NCBI GenBank assembly: GCA_947486575.1
Contig: CANKUB010000029.1
Coordinates: 1 to 41,035 of the forward strand
Reading direction: 5' to 3'
Length of the DNA stretch: 41,035 nucleotides
Origin: Betaproteobacteria bacterium
Lineage (GTDB): Bacteria; Pseudomonadota; Gammaproteobacteria; Burkholderiales; SG8-41
Below, piece by piece: positions 32,405 to 41,035 of the stretch (position 1 is the first letter of the stretch; each line of letters begins with the position of its first letter). The notes beneath the pieces are model-generated. The model worked only from the letters and a program-made list of their open reading frames with translations, was not told the DNA's origin and did not search any database. The translations under genes were made by a program, and so were the position numbers.

Positions 32405-32980
32405 CTAATGCCCGCCCCCAAACCACCCCTTCATCTGCTCATCAAACTCTCCATCAATCAGCACATACAGCATCTTTGCCACCTTGCCCGAGCGGTTACT
32501 CCACGCGTGGTTGGTGCCCAACTGAATCAAAACATCCCCAGCCTTTAACATCACCTCGCCCTCATCCAGCAGCATGGTGATTTCGCCTTCGATACAGATC
32601 GCGTAGTCAATGGTTTCTGTGCGGTGCATCATTGGGTGACGGCCACCGCGCCCGAATGACGATGCGCCTTCGTTGCCCATCGCCTTGAATACCTCGCGCG
32701 CTTTTTCCGGCGTCATGTTGCGGATTTCTTCCGACTCCGGCGCGATTTCGGCGATGCGGATGATGGTGCCGCCCTTCGGGGGGTGAATCTGGCGCGGGCC
32801 GAGCGTGGGGTCTTCATGCACGGCGTGTAGCGAGTACGGCAGCGGGCCGGTTTTCCAGATGTCGTTCGACACATGGCCGGGCCGCAGTGGATTGGTGCGC
32901 ATCGCGGGCGCGGGGCCGTCTTCTATCAATATCGATTTGCCTTCTTTGTTGTGACCTACCACTACGCGTCTGACTGACAT
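32405..32980 (-). CDS. cupin-domain protein, 191 aa
   Basis: Single cupin with the two motifs MMHRTETIDYAICIEGEITM and GDVLIQLGTNHAWSNRSGKV, providing H, E and H candidates for a metal site. The N-terminal 60 residues (VVVGHNKEGKSILIEDGPAP) form an extra strand region common in cupins tied to aromatic or small-molecule metabolism. GGGAG precedes ATG 32980. It is the last gene of a leftward run with an ABC exporter and Bug protein 6. It could be a dioxygenase, an isomerase or a binding protein. Confidence 0.85.
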   Translation of the reverse strand: MSVRRVVVGHNKEGKSILIEDGPAPAMRTNPLRPGHVSNDIWKTGPLPYSLHAVHEDPTLGPRQIHPPKGGTIIRIAEIAPESEEIRNMTPEKAREVFKAMGNEGASSFGRGGRHPMMHRTETIDYAICIEGEITMLLDEGEVMLKAGDVLIQLGTNHAWSNRSGKVAKMLYVLIDGEFDEQMKGWFGGGH

Positions 32981-33011
32981 GCTGCTCTCCCTAGTTGGTT
33001 ATCTGTTGAAC

Positions 33012-33977
33012 TCACTCCGGCTGCACACCGGCAATCTTAACAATCTCGCCCAGCTTTTTGATGGCATCCACCAGCAGCGCACGAAAATCCGCCGCGCTGC
33101 TGCCGACGGCCTTCAATTCCACTCGGGAAAACTGTTCGCGTACTTGTGGCACGGTCAGTGCCCGCTGCGTTTCTTTTTCGATACGCGCAATAATGCCAGT
33201 GGGCGTCTTCGCAGGCGCGAGCAAGCCGTGCCAGCTCGCCTCCATTTGCGTTCCGTTGAGGCCTGCTTCGGTCATGGTGGGCACGTCTGGCAGAAACGAC
33301 GCGCGTGCGGTATGGTTATACGCCAGCACTTTTAAACGGCCCGAACGGATATGCGGCAACGACATGGGCGGCGTCGCCAGCATGACCTGCACTTCACCCG
33401 CCAGTAGCGCTGTCACTGCCGCGCCAGCGCCTTTGTACGGTACATGCACCATGTTCGTACCTGCACGCTGATTAAACAGCGCCGCCGCGAGATGCAACGA
33501 ATTGCCGATGCCTGGCGAGCCATAGGCCAGCTTCGCGCCCGGCTTCTTCGAATAGTCGATCAACTCGCGCACCGAATTCACCGGCAACGTACCGCTCACC
33601 ACCAGTATGTGCGCATCAGAGCCCGAAATCTGCGACACCGGCACAAAATCACGCAGCGAATCAAACGGCAGTTTTTTATAGATGCTGGGATTGATTGCAA
33701 ACGAACCGGATGTCACCAGCAGCGTATAACCATCTGGGGTGGATTTCGCCACGATATCCGCACCGATGATGCCGTTGGCACCGGGGCGATTATCCACGAC
33801 GAACTGCTGGTTCATCTGCGCGCTGAGCTGCGCCGCGAAGATGCGCGCGGAAGTGTCCGGGCCACCTGCGCCGAAGCCGACGATGACGCGCACGGGGCGG
33901 GTGGGATAGTCTTGTGCTTGCACCATGCCCGTTGCAACTGCAAGCACCGCTGTTATCAGAACAAATGGGCTGCGCAT
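33012..33977 (-). CDS. Bug/TctC-type solute-binding protein 6, 321 aa
   Basis: Signal peptide [20 protein letters not shown] then [48 protein letters not shown] and [18 protein letters not shown]. The start is ATG 33977; a longer frame runs into the ABC transporter gene and would lose the signal peptide. It lies 31 bp after the ABC gene and 31 bp before the cupin, a compact operon. Ligand unknown. Confidence 0.88.
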   Translation of the reverse strand: MRSPFVLITAVLAVATGMVQAQDYPTRPVRVIVGFGAGGPDTSARIFAAQLSAQMNQQFVVDNRPGANGIIGADIVAKSTPDGYTLLVTSGSFAINPSIYKKLPFDSLRDFVPVSQISGSDAHILVVSGTLPVNSVRELIDYSKKPGAKLAYGSPGIGNSLHLAAALFNQRAGTNMVHVPYKGAGAAVTALLAGEVQVMLATPPMSLPHIRSGRLKVLAYNHTARASFLPDVPTMTEAGLNGTQMEASWHGLLAPAKTPTGIIARIEKETQRALTVPQVREQFSRVELKAVGSSAADFRALLVDAIKKLGEIVKIAGVQPE

Positions 33978-34008
33978 GATTTTCTCTGCGGCAAAGTATA
34001 GCGCCAAC

Positions 34009-35784
34009 TCAAGCGGCTTCCGCAATAAACTGCAATCGCGCCAGATGCGCATATAGCGCACTATCCCGCAGCAGGCTCTGATGCGTACCCACGGCGTGCA
34101 GCTGCCCCCCATCCATCACAATAATGCGATCCGCGTTGCGCACGGTGGCAAGCCGGTGTGCGATCACCAGCGTGGTGCGGCCGCGCTCCAGTCGCTCAAA
34201 CGCATCGGCCACCTGGCGCTCGCTTTCGGCATCCAGCGAACTGGTTGCTTCGTCGAGCAGCAATATCGGACGATCAGCCAGCAGAGCACGCGCAATTGAT
34301 ATGCGCTGGCGCTGCCCGCCAGAGAGTTTGACCCCGCGCTCACCGAGATCGGTGTCAAAACCCTGCGGCAAGCGTTCAACGAATTCCAGCGCGTGTGCCG
34401 CAGCACAGGCATCCTGTATCTCGGTGTCCGTTGCATCGTGGCGGCCAAAGCGCACGTTATCAGTAACGCTACCGGAAAAAATCACTGGATCCTGCGGCAC
34501 GATCGCAATCGCCCTGCGCAGCGCCTGCGGATCGCAATACCGGATATCGATCCCGTCAATCAAAATGCGTCCTGATGTAGGGTCGTAAAAGCGCAACAGC
34601 AAGGCAAAGATGGTCGATTTGCCCGCACCCGATGGCCCCACCAGCGCCACTCTTTCACCGGGATGAATGGTAAACGACAGCGCCGTCAGCACCGGGGTTT
34701 GCACACGGCTGGGGTAGGCAAAACACACCCCATCAAACGCTATAGCGCCTGCAACCCGCGCGGGCAATGAGATTGCTGGCGTGTGTACCGTCAACGCGGA
34801 CTGCGTATCCAGCAATTCAAACAGCCGCTCTGTCGCGCCCGCCGCACGCTGTATCTCGCCCCACACCTCTGACACGGTGCCTGCGCCACCCGCGACAAGC
34901 GCCGCATAAAACACAAACGCGGACAGTTGCCCACCCGTAATGCGCCCTTCAAACACATCGTGGCCCCCGATCCACATAATCACGCCCACGGCGCAAAAGC
35001 CAATCATCATCACCGAAGCGATCAGCCAGGCTTTCAGGCGAATGCGATGCACGCCGCTGGCGTACGCGGCTTCAACTGCCTGATCAAAACGTTCGCGCGT
35101 GCGCACCTCATGCCCGTACGCCTGCACGGTACGTACTTCGTGCAGCGATTCATCAATATGCGCTGAAACGTCGGCGACTCGGTCCTGACCCTCGCGCGAT
35201 AACTTGCGCACATGCCGTCCCACAACCAGAATGGGAATCAAGGTTGCCGGAACACCCAGCACAATCAGTGCAGCGAGTTTGGCACTGGTGGCAAACAGCA
35301 TCACCAGTGCGCCCAGCATCATCAGCAAGTTGCGCAAAAACATCGACAGGCCAAAACCGATGACCTGGCGTATCTGCTCAGTATCATTGGTGAGGCGCGA
35401 AGCAATTTCTCCGGTGCGCGCTGAATCAAAATACGCCGGCGACAAGGTCAACACATGCGCGAACACCGCGCGCCGCAGATCGGCGATGATGCGCTCCCCT
35501 ACACTCATCATCAGATAAAAACGCGCGTAGGTGGCGCACGCCAGCACGGCAGCCACACCCACCACCGCAGCCAGCGCAAGATTGAGCAGGTGCGAATCAC
35601 GCGTGCCGAATCCGGCGTCGATCACGTAACGCAAGCCTTGTCCCAACGCCAGCACACAACTCGCAGCAACCACCAGCGCGACCAACGCACCTGCAATACG
35701 CCAGCGGTAGGGCAGTAAAAACTGACCGAGCCGCCTGAACTGTGCGATGTCACCTTTGGGTAATAGCGGAAGCGGATTATTCAT
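34009..35784 (-). CDS. MsbA-like ABC exporter (fused permease/ATPase), 591 aa
   Basis: Half-transporter with six membrane helices (residues 20-310) followed by an ATPase. Walker A is GPSGAGKST at 383-391, the Q-loop is Q431, the signature is LSGGQ at 487-491, Walker B is ILLLDE at 507-512 and the switch histidine is in VIAHRLATV. It works as a homodimer in the inner membrane, moving lipids or other hydrophobic compounds outward. All catalytic motifs are intact. It heads the leftward operon with Bug protein 6 and the cupin. A diverging Bug gene starts 112 bp away. Confidence 0.92.
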   Translation of the reverse strand: MNNPLPLLPKGDIAQFRRLGQFLLPYRWRIAGALVALVVAASCVLALGQGLRYVIDAGFGTRDSHLLNLALAAVVGVAAVLACATYARFYLMMSVGERIIADLRRAVFAHVLTLSPAYFDSARTGEIASRLTNDTEQIRQVIGFGLSMFLRNLLMMLGALVMLFATSAKLAALIVLGVPATLIPILVVGRHVRKLSREGQDRVADVSAHIDESLHEVRTVQAYGHEVRTRERFDQAVEAAYASGVHRIRLKAWLIASVMMIGFCAVGVIMWIGGHDVFEGRITGGQLSAFVFYAALVAGGAGTVSEVWGEIQRAAGATERLFELLDTQSALTVHTPAISLPARVAGAIAFDGVCFAYPSRVQTPVLTALSFTIHPGERVALVGPSGAGKSTIFALLLRFYDPTSGRILIDGIDIRYCDPQALRRAIAIVPQDPVIFSGSVTDNVRFGRHDATDTEIQDACAAAHALEFVERLPQGFDTDLGERGVKLSGGQRQRISIARALLADRPILLLDEATSSLDAESERQVADAFERLERGRTTLVIAHRLATVRNADRIIVMDGGQLHAVGTHQSLLRDSALYAHLARLQFIAEAA

Positions 35785-35797
35785 GACACAATTATAC

Positions 35798-35822
35798 CGT
35801 AACTTATTGTTTTTATTGATTA
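35798..35822 (-). repeat. dispersed AT-rich repeat, copy 12
   Basis: Contains AATAAAAACAATAAGTTACG on the minus strand, identical over 20 bases to copy 6 inside the hydrolase-fold gene. It sits in the divergent promoter region of the ABC exporter and Bug protein 7. Confidence 0.75.
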
Positions 35823-35895
35823 ATTGTATGGCTATCTATTGCGTTCCCGGTTTCCATCTTGCACCAGGGAACACAAAGCATCACACTGCGCGCCC

Positions 35896-36891
35896 ATGAA
35901 TGCAACGCCACCGATCTTGCCTATCGTAACTCGCGTAACCCTTGCTGCGCTGTTCGTAGCGACTACGCCCACACCATTTGCGCAAGCGCAATCCTGGCCT
36001 GCGCGCCCCGTACGCATCATCGCGCCGTTCGCCGCAGGCGGCACCGCTGATTTGCTGGGGCGCATCACCGCGGGCAAGTTAAGCGAGAGCATGGGGCAAT
36101 CGTTCATCGTCGAGAATCGTCCCGGTGCGGGCGGCGTACTCGGCTCTGAGCTGGTTATGCGCAGCACACCGGACGGCTATACGCTGCTGGTATCCGGTGT
36201 GGCCTCGCACGCGGTAGCGCCTGCACTGTCACCGAAATTTCCATTTGATCCGGTCAAAGATTTTTCCCACATCGCACTCTTTGGCGGGCCGCCTTCCGTG
36301 CTGGCGGTGCATCCGACACTGCCGGTTAAAGACTTGAAAGCGTTCATTGCGTTCGCCAAATCGAAACCGCGTGAACTTATCTATGGCTCACCCGGCAATG
36401 GCACGCAGGGCCATTTGATCGGAGAGCTATTCAAGCGCAGCGCGGGCTTTGACATGCAGCACATTCCCTACAAGGGCGCGAGTGGCGCCGTGGTTGATGT
36501 GATGGCCGGGCACACCCACGCGATTTCCACCACGCTCACCACGGCCAGCACACAAATTCGTGCAGGGCGATTGCGGGCGCTGGCGATCAGTTCTGCCGCG
36601 CGCTTGCCTGATTACGCCGACGTGCCCACGTATGGTGAAACGGGTTATCCCGATTTGGTTGCCAACATCTGGTTTTCGCTTTCCGGCCCGGCGGCGTTGC
36701 CAGCAGACATCGTGGCCAGATTAAATAGTGAAGTGCGCCGTGTGTTGCAATTGCCCGACGTGCAGAAGCGCTTGCGTCCCGAAGGCATAGAACCGGGCAC
36801 GCTTGATGCGAAAGCGTTTACAGAATTTGTTGCTGCCGAGGTAAAACGTTGGGCGCCGGTGGTTCGGGCTTCGGGGGCGAAGGCAGATTAG
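35896..36891 (+). CDS. Bug/TctC-type solute-binding protein 7, 331 aa
   Basis: Signal peptide at about 1-32 (VTRVTLAALFVATTPTPFAQ then AQSWPARPVRI). Bug motifs: [60 protein letters not shown]. The start is ATG 35896, because the frame upstream to 35824 adds a segment incompatible with a leader. The final bases overlap the convergent lipocalin-like gene by four. Ligand unknown. Confidence 0.87.
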   Translation: MNATPPILPIVTRVTLAALFVATTPTPFAQAQSWPARPVRIIAPFAAGGTADLLGRITAGKLSESMGQSFIVENRPGAGGVLGSELVMRSTPDGYTLLVSGVASHAVAPALSPKFPFDPVKDFSHIALFGGPPSVLAVHPTLPVKDLKAFIAFAKSKPRELIYGSPGNGTQGHLIGELFKRSAGFDMQHIPYKGASGAVVDVMAGHTHAISTTLTTASTQIRAGRLRALAISSAARLPDYADVPTYGETGYPDLVANIWFSLSGPAALPADIVARLNSEVRRVLQLPDVQKRLRPEGIEPGTLDAKAFTEFVAAEVKRWAPVVRASGAKAD

Positions 36892-37337
36892 CGCTTGAGC
36901 GTTGCCGGAAACGCTTCCGTCCTCTGCCAAGTCAGCGTATTAATAAACTGCCGCGTATCGGTGCCTGCCGTACGCGGTGTGGTTTCTATTACCAGTTCAT
37001 CGCCAGATACTTTGAATAGACGCATCTGCTGGGTGCCGGTCCATGCTTCGTTCCATGACAGGTTAACGTCGTGGATAACTTTGTCACCCTCGACAATGTA
37101 GGTACCTGAATACGCGCTGATAATTGTTTTGAACAAACGCACGCGCTCTTCATCGGTGAGCACGTCGCCTGCAGGCGGTTCGCGCTTTTCTTCCACTGTG
37201 ATCGACATCATGAATCCGCCCGGCGTATACAAAATGTAAGCCTGCGGCAGCATGTCGCTACGCACCTCGCCGGTATCCAGAAACCGACGCGAATATTTAA
37301 CGAGCTTCCATACACCTTCAATGCTGTTTGCAGTCAC
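36888..37337 (-). CDS. lipocalin-like domain protein, 149 aa
   Basis: Beta-rich protein matching the lipocalin-like PF13924 pattern: IEGVWKLVKYSRRFLDTGEV, QAYILYTPGGFMMSITVEEK, SAYSGTYIVEGDKVIHDV, NEAWTGTQQMRLFKVSGDEL. No signal peptide, so probably cytoplasmic. Such small barrels often bind hydrophobic ligands. It is 10 bp downstream of the DoxX gene on the same strand, a two-gene operon. Confidence 0.83.
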   Translation of the reverse strand: MTANSIEGVWKLVKYSRRFLDTGEVRSDMLPQAYILYTPGGFMMSITVEEKREPPAGDVLTDEERVRLFKTIISAYSGTYIVEGDKVIHDVNLSWNEAWTGTQQMRLFKVSGDELVIETTPRTAGTDTRQFINTLTWQRTEAFPATLKR

Positions 37338-37347
37338 AGACGAGTCC

Positions 37348-37737
37348 CTATTTCACGAAATGCAGCAATAAAAGCAAGCCGCCAATCACCGCAACGTTGT
37401 TCAGCAACGCGATGCGCAGCGATTGACGCCTCATGGGGTCTTCCACCCGCCAGAAGCGGTGAAATATCGATCCGGCGATTGCGGTAAACGCGATCAACAG
37501 CCACACGCCTATATGGGCGTGCCAGCCGCTGAGTACCAGCGCGCAGCCCGCGAACTCCATCGTCATGCCTGTCCAGAACGCTACGGCGGGCAGCGGAACG
37601 CCAAACCCGGCCATGCGTTCAATATGGTCTTTAACCCGCGCGGGCATGAGATTCAGCGTGCCCGCCACCAGAAACAGCGTTACCACCATCAATTTGCCCA
37701 CGGTTACCATCCAGGAAGGATCTTGCTGAAACATCAC
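37348..37737 (-). CDS. DoxX-family membrane protein, 129 aa
   Basis: Four-helix membrane protein: VGKLMVVTLFLVAGTLNLMP, FGVPLPAVAFWTGMTMEFAG, HIGVWLLIAFTAIAGSIFHR and LLNNVAVIGGLLLLLHFVK. The HRFW and NNVAVIGG segments fit DoxX. DoxX proteins are linked to redox and oxidative-stress functions in other bacteria, but no reaction is assigned. Either of two adjacent ATGs (37737 or 37734) could start it; AGGAG lies upstream. Confidence 0.83.
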   Translation of the reverse strand: MMFQQDPSWMVTVGKLMVVTLFLVAGTLNLMPARVKDHIERMAGFGVPLPAVAFWTGMTMEFAGCALVLSGWHAHIGVWLLIAFTAIAGSIFHRFWRVEDPMRRQSLRIALLNNVAVIGGLLLLLHFVK

Positions 37738-37881
37738 TACTCCTCAAATAATCATATGTAAGCAGCCCGCATTATGCACAATTCGGATTTTTGCCAAACA
37801 GGAAATTGAGCCGCGACCAAATAGCACTTGTTTCCATGCCAGCACGTTCCTACAATCACAGCTTCGTAAAAGGATAATCCC

Positions 37882-38922
37882 ATGAAATTCGGCATTTTTG
37901 GTGGTGCCCGCGTAGGACGCGCTGATTCCCTGCATGACAGCTATGGCTATCGTGATTTTATCGACTACGTGCTCGCAGCCGAAAAAATCGGCTTTGAAGG
38001 CATATTTCTGGTGGAACACCATTTCACCGGGCAGGGGCAGCTATCGTCTTCCCTGAATCTGCTGTCGTATCTGGCGGCGCGCACCACACGCATACGCCTG
38101 GGTACGGGTGTGGTGGTATTGCCCTGGCACAACCCGGTGCTGCTGGCCGAGCAGGTAGCCACGCTGGACGTGCTGTCCGGCGGACGCGTTGATCTGGGCA
38201 TCGGTCGCGGTTACCGCAAAGAAGAATTCGATGCCTTCTGCGTACCAATGGGCGAAGCACAGGAGCGCTTTGCCGAGTGCTTTGATGTCCTGCTGAAATC
38301 CTGGGCCAGTGACGCGCGCTTTACGCACAGCGGCAAACGCTGGCAGTATAAAGACATCATGGTGGAACCCGCGCCGATACAGCGTCCGCATCCGCCAATC
38401 TGGATGGCTGGCGGCAGTCCGCAAGGCATTGCCTACATTGCCAGTCAGAATTACAACCTGTTGCTCGACCAGCTCGCCAATATCGATCAGGTGCGTGAAC
38501 GGGTAGGCGCTTATCTCGACGGCCTGGAAAAAATCGGCAAACCACGCGATGCCACACGCGTGGGCATTGCGCGTTCGATCACCATTGTCAAAACCGAAGC
38601 AGAGCGCCAAAAAGCAATAGAGCGCCGCAAAGAAACCTTCAAACGGATAGGCGCTATTGCCTACCGCCCGCCGGGCGCCGCGCCGCAGGGGCACGACGAT
38701 ATCGACCTCGCGGGTGACGATAGCGCGCTGATGGGCACGCCGCAGGAAATCGTCGACCGCATCAACGTGCTGGCCGAGGCTGGTGCAGGCTATATTCTGC
38801 TGACCATGGCTTCGATTACGCCCGAGTCAGTGCAACAGTTCGCCGAGGAAATTCTGCCGCATGTCAAAAATGCCGGCCCGGCATTCGACTCGGTTCCCGC
38901 ACTGCAGGCAGTGGCAGCGTGA
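37882..38922 (+). CDS. LLM-class flavin-dependent monooxygenase, 346 aa
   Basis: Bacterial luciferase-like TIM-barrel protein: MKFGIFGGARVGR, GIFLVEHHFTGQGQ, RIRLGTGVVVLPWHNPVLLA, EQVATLDVLSGGRVDLGIGR and GYRKEEFDAF. The mature length and motifs match LLM alkanal/nitrilotriacetate-type monooxygenases that use reduced FMN. A flavin reductase gene follows at 28 bp, giving the expected two-component system. AAAGGA precedes the start. The substrate is unknown; the neighbourhood of Bug proteins and hydrolases suggests organic-acid or ester catabolism. Confidence 0.9.
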   Translation: MKFGIFGGARVGRADSLHDSYGYRDFIDYVLAAEKIGFEGIFLVEHHFTGQGQLSSSLNLLSYLAARTTRIRLGTGVVVLPWHNPVLLAEQVATLDVLSGGRVDLGIGRGYRKEEFDAFCVPMGEAQERFAECFDVLLKSWASDARFTHSGKRWQYKDIMVEPAPIQRPHPPIWMAGGSPQGIAYIASQNYNLLLDQLANIDQVRERVGAYLDGLEKIGKPRDATRVGIARSITIVKTEAERQKAIERRKETFKRIGAIAYRPPGAAPQGHDDIDLAGDDSALMGTPQEIVDRINVLAEAGAGYILLTMASITPESVQQFAEEILPHVKNAGPAFDSVPALQAVAA

Positions 38923-38950
38923 TTGCGCCATCATGCTACAGGATACGCGC

Positions 38951-39487
38951 ATGACGCCCCCGCCTGCCGTAAAGGCCAAGGACGCCAAGGCCACCCCGCA
39001 TCAGGAATCCCGCATCGCGCTGCGTTCCGCGCTGGGACGTTTTGCCACGGGTGTTACCGTGATCTCGGCGCAATCCGCCGACGGGCATGTGCATTGCATG
39101 ACAGTGAATTCGTTCGCCTCGCTGTCGCTGGATCCGCCGCTGATCCTGTGGACGCTGCGCTCACAGTCGGCGCGCTATCATACCTTCTCCAAAACGCACG
39201 CCTTTTCGGTGAGCGTGCTGGCCGAAACGCAAATCGATGTCGCGCGCAAGCACGCCATGCCGCCACCTGATGGGTTTGCCCATCGCGACTGGAAAGCCTT
39301 TCTCGGTGGCTGCCCGATTATTGAAGGCGCCTCGGCCCATTTCATCTGCAAAGGGCACACCGAAGTCGATAAGGGTGATCACGTCATCCTCATTGGTGAA
39401 GTCACTGAATTTGCTGAGCATCATCATCCGCCGCTGGTTTTCATGGGCGGCAAGTATTATTCAGGATCGAGCCTGAAACCGCTGTAG
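38951..39487 (+). CDS. flavin reductase (HpaC-like), 178 aa
   Basis: Flavin reductase-like split-barrel: LRSALGRFATGVTVISAQSA, CMTVNSFASLSLDPPLILWT, FSVSVLAETQIDVARKHA and DHVILIGEVTEF. It reduces FMN or FAD with NAD(P)H and should feed the preceding LLM monooxygenase. The start is ATG 38951 with AGGA upstream; ATG 38933 is possible. The ending HHHPPLVFMGGKYYSGSSLK is typical. Confidence 0.9.
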   Translation: MTPPPAVKAKDAKATPHQESRIALRSALGRFATGVTVISAQSADGHVHCMTVNSFASLSLDPPLILWTLRSQSARYHTFSKTHAFSVSVLAETQIDVARKHAMPPPDGFAHRDWKAFLGGCPIIEGASAHFICKGHTEVDKGDHVILIGEVTEFAEHHHPPLVFMGGKYYSGSSLKPL

Positions 39488-39540
39488 TTGCAGCAGTCGC
39501 CTTACAGGCTGCTGGCAGGCCGCTTGGCCGCGCTTGGCAG

Positions 39541-39558
39541 TACGTGCCTACGCACGTA
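39541..39558. repeat. short palindrome before hydrolase gene
   Basis: TACGTGC-CTAC-GCACGTA is a perfect 7-bp stem in the 133-bp gap after the flavin reductase. There is no T-run on the plus strand, so it is not a standard terminator; it may be an operator. Confidence 0.35.
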
Positions 39559-39620
39559 AAATTCCGCCGCATTAACACGCATTACCATCTCGTAGCATTT
39601 CACTTCCAGGGAGAACTTGC

Positions 39621-40415
39621 ATGGACTTAAATTCTGCAACGCGCGACGGCTTCGCCAAAACCAAAGGTTACGGCCGCATCCATTACCGTGAGGCCGGCTA
39701 CGGCGGCAATCGCCCGGCGCTGATACTGATGCACACCAACGGCGGATCAGCGCATACCTACGAAATGCTCGCGCCCTTGCTTGCCAAACACTTTCACGTC
39801 ATTGCATGGGATATGCCGGGGCACGGCGACTCTGACCGCATCCAGCGTCACTTCAGCATAGAAGATCATGCCAAGGCCCTGGCCGCGCTGATGACTGCAC
39901 TCAAGATCAAGGCCGCGCACATCAGTGGCGCGTCAGTGGGCGGCAGCGTGACGCTGGCGTTTGCCAGCCTGTTTCCCCTGCGCACGCTCAGTGCCGTGCC
40001 GGTTGAAACACCGTTCCGCAACTTCGAGGAATGGGGTGCGAACTGGCACCACGTCGAAGGTAACTTCGGTCTGCCGGTGCAGACGGTAGCGCAGATCAAG
40101 GAACGCGTCGCGGTTGTCGATGGCGCGCTGGAACAGCGCTGGAACATCGATCGCTGCAAGGCCGGTGCATGGGCGATGGTGGACGTGATGTGGGGCATCC
40201 GCGAATTCAACGCGGTGGCTGCGGCGAAGAAAATCAAAAAGCCGATGATGATCGTCTACGGCAGAAAAGGCCCCACCATTGCCCTCAAAGACCGGCTAAC
40301 GGGTGCAGCGCCCAAGGCCAAACTTATCATCATGGAAAATTCCGGCCACTTCCCGATGCTGGATGAGCCGTCGGCGTTTGCGGCTCTCTACATCAAGTTT
40401 TGCGGCGGAAAGTAG
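39621..40415 (+). CDS. alpha/beta hydrolase with intact GASVG elbow, 264 aa
   Basis: Related in style to the degenerate hydrolase-fold protein at 17314, but here the elbow is intact: G103-A-S105-V-G107 (HISGASVGGSV). HTNGGSAHTYEMLAPLLAKH and FHVIAWDMPGHGDSDRIQRH precede it. The histidine is in NSGHFPMLDEPSAF. The usual acid after MIVYGRKGP is not obvious. GGGAG precedes ATG 39621. It may cleave esters or C-C bonds of compounds oxidised by the nearby LLM enzyme; this is inference. Confidence 0.86.
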   Translation: MDLNSATRDGFAKTKGYGRIHYREAGYGGNRPALILMHTNGGSAHTYEMLAPLLAKHFHVIAWDMPGHGDSDRIQRHFSIEDHAKALAALMTALKIKAAHISGASVGGSVTLAFASLFPLRTLSAVPVETPFRNFEEWGANWHHVEGNFGLPVQTVAQIKERVAVVDGALEQRWNIDRCKAGAWAMVDVMWGIREFNAVAAAKKIKKPMMIVYGRKGPTIALKDRLTGAAPKAKLIIMENSGHFPMLDEPSAFAALYIKFCGGK

Positions 40416-40431
40416 GCGTTCGGTTCCTGTA

Positions 40432-40935
40432 TCAACACTTGCGACGCAACGCGGGCTGCAACTGTAACGCCTTCGTCCAGAAGGCCAGCGCGCTTTCCGT
40501 CGCAAAATGATAGGGCAGCCCAAAGCCGCCAGCAACGAGCGTCACGATAAACACATACATTAGTACCGGCGCTGGATTCCCTGTAGCGAAAAAAATTACC
40601 AGATTCTGCATTAAAAAGAACCCGCACGCGCCCAGCATCAGAAGCGCCAGACTCAGTATGAGCGGATGCGGCTTAACACTCAGCACAAGCTGCGAACCCG
40701 TGGATTGCCGTTCAATGTACGCGGACAAGCTCGGCGCATAACCGTACTTTTTATTTGCACCGCAAGCGCGAATTTCAAAAAATCCGGCTGACCATTCTCC
40801 AAAATACGGCTTGGTTTTGAAAATCATCCCGTCCCACTGCCCGATATGGGCGTGCTCTCGTAGCGCCGCCTGGATTTGCCCTTCAGACAAAACCGTTTGA
40901 TAGATGTAAGGGCGATAAGGTATGACCAGTTTCAT
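40432..40935 (-). CDS. hypothetical membrane protein, 167 aa
   Basis: Not recognised. The N-terminal half (MKLVIPYRPYIYQTVLSEGQ, then WDGMIFKTKPYFGEWSAGFF) is soluble; two hydrophobic helices follow (PLILSLALLMLGACGFFLMQ and MYVFIVTLVAGGFGLPYHFA), then a short tail ending in LQPALRRKC. The start is ATG 40935 with GAGA upstream; a longer frame to 40983 is less likely. It converges with the hydrolase gene at 16 bp. Confidence 0.65.
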   Translation of the reverse strand: MKLVIPYRPYIYQTVLSEGQIQAALREHAHIGQWDGMIFKTKPYFGEWSAGFFEIRACGANKKYGYAPSLSAYIERQSTGSQLVLSVKPHPLILSLALLMLGACGFFLMQNLVIFFATGNPAPVLMYVFIVTLVAGGFGLPYHFATESALAFWTKALQLQPALRRKC

Positions 40936-41013
40936 CTGATGTCTCGTGCATGGAACCAACGTGGCCTGCGTCTGCTGGCGCATTGCATGAAAACCACCAT
41001 TTTAATTCGAACC

Positions 41014-41035
41014 CGTAAGCATTTGTTTTAAAACA
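41014..41035 (-). repeat. dispersed AT-rich repeat, copy 13
   Basis: Minus-strand TTTAAAACAAATGCTTACG at the right window edge; the AAATGCTT variant resembles copy 9. Confidence 0.5.

Noticed and set aside
39541-39558. Palindrome as a terminator for the LLM/flavin reductase genes
   Set aside because: The stem is short and is followed by A residues, not a T-run, on the plus strand.
2882-41035. Repeat family as a CRISPR array
   Set aside because: Copies are kilobases apart, on both strands and inside genes; there are no regular spacers and no cas genes.

Overview
The window looks like chromosomal DNA of a betaproteobacterium, most likely Burkholderiales-like. This rests on moderate to high GC and, above all, on seven Bug/TctC-type periplasmic solute-binding proteins scattered as orphans, a hallmark of that group. 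No rRNA, tRNA, CRISPR array or phage block was seen. An IS630-like transposase start is cut by the left edge.

Left part (about 1-14000). An ECF sigma factor, its NrsF-type anti-sigma factor and a tiny membrane protein form a leftward operon. Opposite it starts a long rightward run that reads as an extended arsenosugar-biosynthesis cluster: radical SAM protein ArsS, a sodium:solute symporter, a degenerate calcineurin-like phosphoesterase, a TVP38/TMEM64-flavin disulfide oxidoreductase fusion, an exported DUF547 protein, a ferritin-like protein, two TIGR04283-type glycosyltransferases, a TIGR04282-type transferase, an exported DUF3047 protein and a Rieske oxygenase. ArsM is not in the window. 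A VapBC-like toxin-antitoxin pair with its own promoter sits between the second glycosyltransferase and the TIGR04282 gene, bracketed by a 33-bp direct repeat that duplicates their formerly overlapping junction.

Middle (14000-28400). An ElyC-like DUF218 protein, a double-rhodanese sulfurtransferase and a DUF2784 membrane protein come first. A leftward operon follows with an exported methyltransferase, a Bug protein, an alpha/beta-hydrolase-fold protein lacking its catalytic residues, and another Bug protein. Two more exported methyltransferase paralogues lie near 22.3-24.1 kb. A rightward operon carries two translationally coupled Bug proteins, the second without a signal peptide, and then a UGSC-family gene with an in-frame TGA at 27012-27014. 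A SECIS-like hairpin directly follows, so this gene is best read as one 537-codon selenoprotein.

Right part (28400-41035). More Bug proteins sit among alpha/beta hydrolases, a PepSY protein with a cytochrome b561, a cupin, an MsbA-like ABC exporter, a lipocalin-like protein, a DoxX protein and an LLM flavin monooxygenase with a flavin reductase. This resembles an accessory region for uptake and hydrolysis or oxidation of unidentified organic compounds; no TctA/TctB membrane subunits are present.

A short AT-rich dispersed repeat (consensus near AATAAAAACAAATAGTTACG) occurs about thirteen times on both strands, between genes and inside four coding sequences.
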